A stretch of DNA of 11,181 nt, taken from contig DAHVYW010000104.1 in NCBI GenBank assembly GCA_027324025.1, positions 1-11,181 of the forward strand. The letters run 5' to 3'. The notes below the pieces were generated by a model. That model was given only the letters and a program-made list of their open reading frames with translations, did not search any database and was not told the origin of the DNA. Below are positions 6,231 through 11,181 of the stretch, piece after piece. The position numbers were made by a program, and so were the translations under genes. Numbering within the stretch: position 1 is the stretch's first letter; every line of letters starts with the position of its first letter. This DNA is from JAJZQD01 sp021847735. Lineage in GTDB: Bacteria; Bacillota; Thermincolia; Thermincolales; UBA2595.

Positions 6231-6247
6231 AACCCCAACAAGGGGTT
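6231..6247 (-). other. intercistronic hairpin before the first VWA gene
   Basis: AACCCC-TTGTT-GGGGTT on the minus strand ends 1 nt before the AAGAAGG ribosome binding site of the VWA gene. It has no T run, so it could be a processing or translation-control stem rather than a terminator. Just upstream, CCGTAATTT is directly repeated (6261-6269 and 6274-6282), and the TAA of the ATPase gene lies in one copy. Confidence 0.35.
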
Positions 6248-6263
6248 TATATTTCTGCTTAAA

Positions 6264-7619
6264 TTACGGATTCAAATTACGGTCAGGTTTAATCAGGTCA
6301 TCAAGGCCGATTTCATTTAAACGCCTCGTATCCGCTTCATTGCCGTGACCGGTATTTTCCGGTTCCTTTACGGTCTGTAACGCCACGGTGTCAAGGAGGG
6401 GCGGTGGAGATGCATCCTGCCCTTTAATTCCCAGAAAGCTCAGCACAGGGTTCATAAATGACTTGTTTTTTGCCGGGGCCGATCCTGCAGTGACCGGGGC
6501 CGCAGGAGAGACAACGGGCTCGTTCCGGGGGGCAGGTGACTCAAAAGAGGATGTTGTTTTTATTGCCGAGGATGTCGTATCTGGTGTTGAATTCATAATC
6601 TTGGTCAGGGTTTCGCTGTCTACCCTGTGCCGTAAGGCTAAGGGCATTACTTTGATTATATCGCTCACCAGCGCGGCGTCTCGCCTCTTAAGGGCGCAGT
6701 TTAAGATGGCCGCGTGCTGGATTGCCTCAATGGCCCGGAAGCTTTCCAGGTCATATTTGACGTAGATTCTGGCTACATAGTTGCGCAGGAAATCCGGCAG
6801 GTCAAGATGGGAATACCGGGCCGCAATAGTCTCCATCTCTTTGCGGACTTTCTGGTGCATAAAGGTGTAGTCCCGCTCGGGTTCCTTTTCATGAAGCCTG
6901 GCATGGCTGCTTTGCCGCAGTATATCAGCAATGGCATCCTGGTCATGGGTGCGCCCCATGTCTATGACCAGGTCAAAACGGTCGGCCAGCTGTCTGCGGA
7001 TTTCCTGCAGAGGACCGGGCTCCTCGTCTGGGTTGGAGGCAGCCCATACAGAAACCTGGATAGGTATTTCCACAACCGGCAGGCCCGTTTCTTCGATTTG
7101 CACCCGGCCGGGCTTGGTCCCCATAACGTCCAGTAAAACATCAGTAAGCTCCGGTGACGTATCGGCCAGGCGGTTGATTTCATCAACGAAAATCACGCCC
7201 CGGTGGGCTTGGGGGATTATCCCCGGCAGGATGGCAGCCGTAGGATTTGCCGCATCAGTAATCTTAGCCAGGTCGATGCTTCCCACAATAGTCCCGATTT
7301 TAGCCGAATGGGAGATTTCCAGAAACGGCATGGGTATCTCTTCTGTTCCCAAGTCAGCTATTTCACCGGGGGACAAACCCTTGTGATGCGGGCAATGCGG
7401 TTTTGCGGGGTCACAGTTGTAAAGGCACCCCTTGATTCTGGTGATGTTAGGGAAGACATCCCTGGCTGTACGCATTATTGTGGTTTTCCCGGTTCCCCTC
7501 AACCCTTCCGCGTGAAGGTGAAGAGGCACTCCCCATACCGAAGAAACGACAGCCATTTCTACTGTTTCAAACAGGGTGCTGTTTCCTTCATGGCGGGCTA
7601 ACTGCAGGTATTTCTTCAT
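6264..7619 (-). CDS. AAA+ ATPase of the magnesium chelatase I (ChlI/BchI) type
   Basis: A 451-residue ATPase. Walker A is GLRGTGKTT (residues 39-47, K45), Walker B is GVIFVDEIN (141-149, D146-E147) and sensor 1 is WAASNPDE (192-199). RRQLADRFDL (208-217) is the region of the arginine finger. The family forms hexameric rings that power metal insertion or remodelling together with VWA partners. An insertion after Walker A carries C65, C69, C76 and H78-H79 (CLYNCDPAKPHCPHH), a possible metal site, where ChlI has a similar DP-rich loop with fewer Cys. From about residue 345 the tail is Pro/Ala/Ser-rich and low complexity, like the linker of chelatase D subunits. The ATG follows AAAGGAGG by 7 nt. 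It is the first gene of the operon, with an elaborate leader. No chlorophyll or cobalamin genes are nearby. Confidence 0.9.
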   Translation of the reverse strand: MKKYLQLARHEGNSTLFETVEMAVVSSVWGVPLHLHAEGLRGTGKTTIMRTARDVFPNITRIKGCLYNCDPAKPHCPHHKGLSPGEIADLGTEEIPMPFLEISHSAKIGTIVGSIDLAKITDAANPTAAILPGIIPQAHRGVIFVDEINRLADTSPELTDVLLDVMGTKPGRVQIEETGLPVVEIPIQVSVWAASNPDEEPGPLQEIRRQLADRFDLVIDMGRTHDQDAIADILRQSSHARLHEKEPERDYTFMHQKVRKEMETIAARYSHLDLPDFLRNYVARIYVKYDLESFRAIEAIQHAAILNCALKRRDAALVSDIIKVMPLALRHRVDSETLTKIMNSTPDTTSSAIKTTSSFESPAPRNEPVVSPAAPVTAGSAPAKNKSFMNPVLSFLGIKGQDASPPPLLDTVALQTVKEPENTGHGNEADTRRLNEIGLDDLIKPDRNLNP

Positions 7620-7626
7620 AAAAAAA

Positions 7627-7729
7627 CCTCCTTTATAAGGAGACGTCCAACGCCATGAAAAAAGAGAAAGGCCAGCATCAATGCTGGCCTCTGGACTTGC
7701 AAAACGTCTCCGGACTTAAAACTCTGGAC
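7627..7729 (-). promoter_or_regulatory. switch-like leader of the AAA+ gene, first copy of the leader motif
   Basis: In mRNA order the minus strand shows three direct repeats: GTCCAGAG (7729-7722), GTCCGGAG (7715-7708) and GTCCAGAG (7696-7689). Next come a 9-bp hairpin, GGCCAGCAT with ATGCTGGCC (7689-7670), and a T-rich run TTTCTCTTTTTT (7669-7658), together an intrinsic terminator. Closer to the gene, CTCCTT (7642-7637) pairs perfectly with AAGGAG (7633-7628) of the ribosome binding site. The upstream GGAGACGT (7711-7704) is perfectly complementary to ACGTCTCC (7646-7639), which contains the anti-ribosome-binding-site bases, so the two pairings exclude each other. This is the layout of an attenuator or riboswitch. 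The ligand or binding protein is unknown. Confidence 0.6.
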
Positions 7730-7798
7730 GGTGATATATTTTTCTTTATTTGTACTATTCGTCACAAAACATATTTTTCCTTCCATACTTCGCAAAAA

Positions 7799-7886
7799 AA
7801 AGTGAACTCGTTCAGCTAAAGCTGAACATCGAAACTTCAGTGGGGGACTCTACCCCCACTGAAGCAGAAAAGTGGAAACTCCACCT
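7799..7886 (+). repeat. 88-bp palindromic repeat, full copy B
   Basis: Identical in sequence and opposite in orientation to 571-658. The core GTGAACTCG is followed by GTTCAGC-TAAA-GCTGAAC (7810-7827), then the 12-bp stem CTTCAGTGGGGG/CCCCCACTGAAG (7835-7864). It lies in the non-coding stretch 7620-8080 between divergent operons. A reading frame across it is produced by the repeat and is not a gene. Apart from the leader, this repeat and a possible promoter, I see nothing definite in that stretch. Confidence 0.88.
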
Positions 7887-7996
7887 TATTCAAAAAAATT
7901 TCCATTGCTTATCCATTATAGGTCTGCTATTATTTGTTTTGAATGCGGACGCGACAGGGTCTGCTTTTTTTATTTCCCGGAAAGAACAACAAAAGC

Positions 7997-8025
7997 TTAA
8001 AAATAAACGGGTTTCGATATATAAT
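7997..8025 (+). promoter_or_regulatory. possible promoter of lrgA-lrgB
   Basis: TATAAT at 8020-8025 is a perfect -10 hexamer, and TTAAAA at 7997-8002 is a weak -35 match at 17-nt spacing. Transcription would start about 50 nt before the lrgA start. Direct copies of GGTCTGCT lie upstream (7920-7927 and 7959-7966). Confidence 0.4.
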
Positions 8026-8080
8026 GATAATATTGGGTGAAAGAGAGAACTTTAGTTTGTTGAAAGGATGATGGCTGATA

Positions 8081-8473
8081 ATGGCTAAAATCCCTGATAA
8101 AAAGGGAGTCAGGATACTGGAGGGTTTTATTATCCTTCTTTTCATGCAGAGCCTGGGGACACTCGTGTCCAATTACTTTAAGCTAATCCTGCCCGGCAAC
8201 CTCACCGGTCTGCTGCTGCTTTTTCTGGTGCTGCTCTTCAGAATTGTCAAGCTGGAACAGGTGGAGGATGCGGCCAATTTGCTGCTGGACAATATGATGG
8301 CCCTGTTTATCCCATTAAATGTCGGGCTGGTGACGATACTGCCCAAGCTTAAACAGGAGTGGGTAGCAATCATTACGAGCCTCCTGGCCAGTACTATCAT
8401 CGTAATGGTTGTGACGGCCAAAGCGGTGGAATTGGTGGAAGGGAGGCGGAGAAATGCTAAGTACCCTTCTTAA
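8081..8473 (+). CDS. lrgA: LrgA/CidA-family holin-like membrane protein
   Basis: A 130-residue membrane protein with four predicted transmembrane segments (about 13-31, 41-57, 68-88, 93-114) and a positively charged tail (GRRRNAKYPS). LPGNLTGLLLL (37-47) and ALFIPLNVGLV (74-84) correspond to the characteristic LrgA/CidA motifs. Family members are described as holin-like or antiholin-like proteins affecting murein hydrolase export; more recent work links them to small-metabolite transport such as pyruvate. CidA and LrgA cannot be separated by sequence here. The start is ATG 8081, with GAAAGGA about 12 nt upstream, a long spacing. Its end overlaps lrgB by 20 nt, the usual arrangement for a two-component membrane system. 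There is no adjacent LytTR or LysR regulator in view. Confidence 0.92.
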   Translation: MAKIPDKKGVRILEGFIILLFMQSLGTLVSNYFKLILPGNLTGLLLLFLVLLFRIVKLEQVEDAANLLLDNMMALFIPLNVGLVTILPKLKQEWVAIITSLLASTIIVMVVTAKAVELVEGRRRNAKYPS

Positions 8474-9149
8474 AGAGCCCCTCTTCCAGATAACCATCAC
8501 CATGATGGTCTATGCCGTCGTAAACCGGTTGTACAGGAAGCTGCACTTTTTCATTTTCAACCCGCTGCTCCTGGCTACTGCCATAATAATCTACATATTA
8601 GAGTATGCCAAAGTCGATTATTCCATCTATGCCAAAGGCGGGGACATGATTACCTTCCTGCTGGGCCCAGCCACAGTGGCCCTGGGGGTACCCCTTTTTA
8701 AGCAGATTGCGGCCATCAGGGCTAATTTCAAATCAATAATTGTCGGTGTCCTGGTGGGCAGCGTCACGGCTATTGTCAGTACGATATTACTGGCTAAAGC
8801 TCTTGGGGCCAGCAGAGAAACCCTCTTGTCGATAGCGGCCAAATCAACCACTATGCCGATAGCCGTCGGAATAACAAAAATCCTGGGCGGGAACGATAAA
8901 CTCATCGTCCTGGCCGTCGCCGTGACCGGCATATTTGGCGGGGTAATCGGGGCTGAGGTGATGAAACTGGCCCGGGTCAAGAGCAGGATTGCCGTGGGCA
9001 TCGGCATCGGCACATCCTCCCATGCGGGCGGCACCTCCAAGGCCATCCAGATGGGCGAAACAGAAGGATCCATGAGCGGCGCGGCCATCGTGCTGACAGG
9101 CCTGGTCACAGCCCTCACTGCCCCCTATTTAGTCAGGTGGCTGGTATAG
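8454..9149 (+). CDS. lrgB: LrgB/CidB-family membrane protein
   Basis: A 231-residue integral membrane protein with many hydrophobic segments, of normal family length. The family motifs are present: FLLGPATVALGVPLF (68-82), SIAAKSTTMPIAVGI (126-140), GIGIGTSSHAGGTSKA (182-197) and GSMSGAAIVLTGLVTA (205-220). It acts in the cytoplasmic membrane with the LrgA partner, in control of cell lysis or metabolite export. The ATG at 8454 lies inside the lrgA 3' end with GGGAGG 7 nt upstream, so translation is probably coupled. The stop is TAG followed at once by an in-frame TGA, and the two stops fall at the left boundary of a short repeat copy (9148-9180). The repeat may thus have been inserted exactly at the gene end. 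Confidence 0.94.
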   Translation: MLSTLLKEPLFQITITMMVYAVVNRLYRKLHFFIFNPLLLATAIIIYILEYAKVDYSIYAKGGDMITFLLGPATVALGVPLFKQIAAIRANFKSIIVGVLVGSVTAIVSTILLAKALGASRETLLSIAAKSTTMPIAVGITKILGGNDKLIVLAVAVTGIFGGVIGAEVMKLARVKSRIAVGIGIGTSSHAGGTSKAIQMGETEGSMSGAAIVLTGLVTALTAPYLVRWLV

Positions 9150-9180
9150 TGAACTCGTTCAGCTAAAGCTGAACATCGAA
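9148..9180 (+). repeat. short palindromic repeat, copy C
   Basis: 33 bp identical to the first part of copies A and B (AGTGAACTCG, the GTTCAGC-TAAA-GCTGAAC hairpin and ATCGAA). It lacks the second, G-rich hairpin. Its first bases overlap the lrgB TAG stop. Confidence 0.85.
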
Positions 9181-9187
9181 TAAAATA

Positions 9188-9214
9188 CCTCGTTCCGCAT
9201 CGAACGGAACGAGG
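9188..9214. other. 10-bp hairpin downstream of lrgB
   Basis: CCTCGTTCCG (9188-9197) and CGGAACGAGG (9205-9214) are perfect inverted copies around a 7-nt loop. There is no T run, so it is not a classical intrinsic terminator, though with copy C it may end or protect the lrgAB mRNA. It may also be part of a repeat. Confidence 0.5.
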
Positions 9215-9224
9215 GCTAATGGTT

Positions 9225-9260
9225 GGTTTGCATCCGCAAACCCTCCGATTGATAGGGTTT
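9225..9260 (+). other. two mutually exclusive hairpins before the flavoprotein gene
   Basis: GGTTTGC (9225-9231) pairs with GCAAACC (9236-9242). AAACCCT (9238-9244) pairs with AGGGTTT (9254-9260). The shared bases 9238-9242 mean only one can form. The site lies about 75 nt before the start codon. This could be an attenuator or simply repetitive sequence. Confidence 0.35.
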
Positions 9261-9264
9261 CATA

Positions 9265-9316
9265 CGGCCACTGGTTACTGGTCACCGGTCACTGCGGCCA
9301 CTGGCCACTGCTCACT
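9265..9316. repeat. degenerate short tandem repeat (CACTGG-type units)
   Basis: CGGCCACTGG occurs at 9265-9274 and 9295-9304. Between and after them are variants TTACTGG, TCACCGG, TCACTG, CCACTG and CTCACT, giving a degenerate 6-7 nt periodicity. The tract ends 20 nt before the flavoprotein start and could vary in length between strains. Confidence 0.6.
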
Positions 9317-9335
9317 CAACATAGGATGGTGCAAT

Positions 9336-10571
9336 ATGCGAATTGTAGTTATCGGTGCCGGGGCGGCAGGTCTGATGGCAGCCGGGCAAGCCGCATCAGC
9401 CGGAGCCTGGGTCACGATACTGGAAAAAAATGACCGGCCCGGGAAAAAGCTGTTGATTACCGGAAAGGGCCGCTGTAATATTACCAACACCGAGGAGATG
9501 CCGGATTTCATCAGGAACATCCCAGGCAACGGGCAGTTTTTGTACGGCGCCCTGGCCAAATTCGGGAACAGCGACCTGGTGGAATTTTTCAACGGCCTAG
9601 GCCTGGAAACAAAGGTAGAACGGGGCGGGCGGGTATTTCCCGTTTCTGACAGGGCCGCTGATGTGGTAGGAGCACTGGTTGGCTTTTGCCTATCCCAGGG
9701 CGTTGAGTTTGAGTACTCGGCCCATGTGGACGAAATTATTGCCCGGGAAGGCCAAATCGCTTCAGTAAGGTTAAAAGACGGAAGGGCATACGACTGTGAA
9801 GCGGTAATCCTGGCCACTGGGGGGGCTTCTTACCCCGGTACGGGTTCCACGGGTGAAGGCTACTATATGGCCAAAAGGCTGGGCCATACGATAACCCCTC
9901 TAAAACCGGCTTTGGTGCCCTTAGAAACAGCAGAGGAATGGGTCAAAGACCTACAGGGACTTTCCCTAAAAAATGTAGAGGCCACAGCTTACCATAATGA
10001 AAAGAAGGCAGCATCCGAATTCGGGGAAATGATTTTTACCCATTTCGGTCTTTCGGGTCCGATAATCCTTAGTATTAGTAGGCCTGTGGTTGGGATTATT
10101 GAAAAGGGCGGGGAGGTCAAGATAAAGATTAACCTGAAACCGGCCCTGTCTGCTGAGCAGTTGGATGCCAGGATTCAAAGGGATTTCGCCACATATACCA
10201 ATAAACAGTTCCGGAATGCCCTGGGTGAACTCCTGCCCAAGTCCCTCATCCCCGTTATTGTAGCCTTATCCGGGATTGCGGAGGACAAGCCGGTCCACCA
10301 GGTTACCCGCGAGGAACGTTTAGGGCTGGTTGAGCTTCTGCAGGGGCTAACCCTTACCGTCATCGGTCCCCGACCGCTGAAAGAGGCCATTGTCACGGCC
10401 GGCGGGGTTTCGGTCAAAGAAATTAACCCCAAAACGATGGAATCAAAGATAGTCAGGGGCTTGTACCTGGCCGGGGAAGTGGTGGATGTGGACGGTTATA
10501 CCGGCGGGTTTAACCTACAGGCCGCATTCAGCATGGGTTATGCCGCCGGAACCGGTGCGGCGCAGGGATAG
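9336..10571 (+). CDS. HI0933/BaiN-type FAD-dependent oxidoreductase
   Basis: A 411-residue cytoplasmic flavoprotein. The N-terminal dinucleotide fold is VVIGAGAAGLMAAG (GxGxxG at residues 7-12) with E30 as the expected ribose-binding acid. The family signature GKKLLITGKGRCNITN follows at 36-51. ATGGASYPGTGSTGEG lies mid-protein, and the C-terminal FAD-closing segment is EVVDVDGYTGGFNLQAAFSMGYAAG. Relatives (HI0933, YhiN) have unknown substrates; BaiN was assigned to bile acid dehydroxylation, a role that cannot be transferred here. I placed the start at ATG 9336 because the canonical fold begins there; an upstream extension to 9219 would translate the tandem repeats. AGGATGGTG lies about 5-9 nt upstream. 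It appears monocistronic, or followed only by a tiny peptide, with a terminator at 10693. Confidence 0.92.
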   Translation: MRIVVIGAGAAGLMAAGQAASAGAWVTILEKNDRPGKKLLITGKGRCNITNTEEMPDFIRNIPGNGQFLYGALAKFGNSDLVEFFNGLGLETKVERGGRVFPVSDRAADVVGALVGFCLSQGVEFEYSAHVDEIIAREGQIASVRLKDGRAYDCEAVILATGGASYPGTGSTGEGYYMAKRLGHTITPLKPALVPLETAEEWVKDLQGLSLKNVEATAYHNEKKAASEFGEMIFTHFGLSGPIILSISRPVVGIIEKGGEVKIKINLKPALSAEQLDARIQRDFATYTNKQFRNALGELLPKSLIPVIVALSGIAEDKPVHQVTREERLGLVELLQGLTLTVIGPRPLKEAIVTAGGVSVKEINPKTMESKIVRGLYLAGEVVDVDGYTGGFNLQAAFSMGYAAGTGAAQG

Positions 10572-10581
10572 GATTCGGTGT

Positions 10582-10689
10582 TTGCGAAGATTTATTCGTT
10601 ATCCATTCGGTTTATTGCTTTTTATGGTGCCATGTATTATAATTATCATAAACATAGTGGCAGTACGGCAGAACGGGATTTTGGGATAA
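10582..10689 (+). CDS. possible 35-residue single-pass membrane peptide
   Basis: A short frame from TTG 10582 to TAA 10687-10689. Its product has a basic N-terminus (RRFIRYPF), then one strongly hydrophobic stretch (GLLLFMVPCIIIIINIVAV) and a short polar tail (RQNGILG). AGGAT lies about 7 nt before the TTG and overlaps the flavoprotein stop region, and the terminator begins 4 nt after the stop. These positions are what a real small gene in the same transcript would show. However, the start is non-canonical, the region is AT-rich and 35 codons can arise by chance. ATG 10624 would leave only 21 residues. No family is recognised. Confidence 0.3.
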   Translation: MRRFIRYPFGLLLFMVPCIIIIINIVAVRQNGILG

Positions 10690-10692
10690 AGG

Positions 10693-10714
10693 ACACCCCC
10701 GGGGGTGTTTTTTT
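10693..10714 (+). terminator. intrinsic terminator before the HutP-family gene
   Basis: ACACCCCC (10693-10700) directly abuts its complement GGGGGTGT (10701-10708) and is followed by a T run to 10714. It ends the flavoprotein transcript. The HutP-family gene starts 23 nt later, so it either has its own promoter overlapping this region or is reached by readthrough. Confidence 0.88.
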
Positions 10715-10737
10715 AATTGAGGGATGGTGATTGACCA

Positions 10738-11157
10738 TTGTCAAATCATGTGGGAAGCCGTAAATCCGCATCAGTAGCAATTAAGATGGCTCTTACGGAG
10801 AGCAGGGAAGAAGAAAAAAACCTGCAGAAAGCGTATGCCCAGGAGGGGCTGAAGACTGCTGCCGTCGACTACGGCGGGGAGTTTATCACCTCAGTAAAAA
10901 AGATAGTGGAAAGGGCCGTCGTGGCCGCTAAAAGAGAGGGAGTTATAAAAGACACCCATACCGATGAGGGAGCCGTAGCCGGGGCCACCAGGGAAGCCCT
11001 GTCCCAGATTATGCCTAAGGCCGTAGGCCTCAACGTGGGCGGCAAGATTGGCATTGCCCGCCACAATGACCATATTACAGTGGCCTTGTTTTTTGGCATT
11101 GGACTGCTTCATTTAGATGAAGTGTCTGTGGGACTTGGCCACAGAGCGGTATCGTGA
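10738..11157 (+). CDS. HutP-family RNA-binding antiterminator-like protein
   Basis: A 139-residue protein resembling the clostridial branch of the HutP family. Its conserved segments are KMALTESREEE (16-26), AAVDYGGEFI (41-50), KREGVIKDTH (65-74), EGAVAGATREALSQIMPKA (77-95), LLHLDEV (123-129) and GLGHRAV (132-138). Bacillus HutP binds L-histidine and Mg, then NAG-rich mRNA, to prevent termination in the hut operon. Histidines H74, H109, H112, H125 and H135 are candidates for metal contact here. No histidine-utilisation gene is in the window, so the RNA target is unknown and a hut role should not be assumed. The start is TTG 10738 with GGTGA 7 nt upstream. The TGA stop lies within the first bases of repeat copy D. 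Confidence 0.85.
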   Translation: MSNHVGSRKSASVAIKMALTESREEEKNLQKAYAQEGLKTAAVDYGGEFITSVKKIVERAVVAAKREGVIKDTHTDEGAVAGATREALSQIMPKAVGLNVGGKIGIARHNDHITVALFFGIGLLHLDEVSVGLGHRAVS

Positions 11158-11181
11158 ACTCGTTCAGCTAAAGCTGAACAT
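11154..11181 (+). repeat. palindromic repeat, copy D (cut by window end)
   Basis: 28 bp identical to the start of copies A-C (GTGAACTCG then GTTCAGC-TAAA-GCTGAAC, AT). It supplies the TGA stop (11155-11157) of the HutP-family gene. Whether it continues with the second, G-rich hairpin cannot be seen. Confidence 0.82.

Noticed and set aside
7750..8040. 96-codon plus-strand reading frame between divergent operons
   Set aside because: It runs straight through repeat copy B, has no ribosome binding site, and its residues from the repeat are explained by the non-coding hairpins.
9219..9335. 39-residue N-terminal extension of the flavoprotein
   Set aside because: The extension translates hairpins and tandem repeats and is not protein-like; the FAD fold begins at ATG 9336.

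Overview
The window reads as chromosomal DNA of a strictly anaerobic, Gram-positive clostridium of the Peptococcaceae/Desulfotomaculia type (inference from gene content; no rRNA or marker gene is present). Supporting points are a desulfoferrodoxin, a YflT-like stress protein, a clostridial-type HutP-family protein, an HDOD protein, an LrgA/LrgB pair, strong AGGAGG-like ribosome binding sites, frequent TTG starts and moderate G+C. No transposase, integrase, tRNA, rRNA or CRISPR array was found.

Layout. 1-690: a structured leader and the superoxide reductase gene, then a palindromic repeat lying between convergent genes. 692-1285: a YflT-like stress protein on the minus strand with a possible promoter and a CCGGATATCCGG palindrome. 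1286-1771: a folded-looking leader, a small zinc-ribbon protein and a strong terminator. 1824-3176: an unknown protein and an HDOD signalling protein, 3 nt apart. 3177-3614: no gene, but at least three related hairpin-forming elements and a duplicated fragment of the HDOD gene end. 3615-7619 (minus strand): an apparent operon of an AAA+ ATPase of the magnesium-chelatase I type followed by two paralogous von Willebrand A (VWA) proteins. 7620-8080: a non-coding divergent region with the AAA+ leader and a second full copy of the palindromic repeat. 8081-9149: lrgA-lrgB. 9150-9335: repeats. 9336-10571: a HI0933/BaiN-type flavoprotein. 10582-10714: a possible 35-residue membrane peptide and a terminator. 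10738-11157: a HutP-family protein, whose stop codon lies in a fourth copy of the repeat.

How the genes may work together. The clearest functional unit is AAA+ / VWA / VWA. Its ATPase ends in a Pro/Ala/Ser-rich tail, and the VWA domains sit in separate proteins, so the set resembles a magnesium-chelatase D subunit (AAA-linker-VWA) split into pieces. A MoxR-VWA-like chaperone or metal-insertion role is plausible; the substrate is unknown. The same leader motif (direct repeats of GTCCNGAG followed by a GGCCAGC hairpin) occurs before the ATPase gene and again before the second VWA gene. Before the ATPase gene, mutually exclusive pairings can hide or expose the ribosome binding site. This duplicated, switch-like leader is the best candidate for something undescribed. 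The second is the repeat family with core GTGAACTCG plus GTTCAGC-TAAA-GCTGAAC: four copies in 11 kb, two of them overlapping stop codons.
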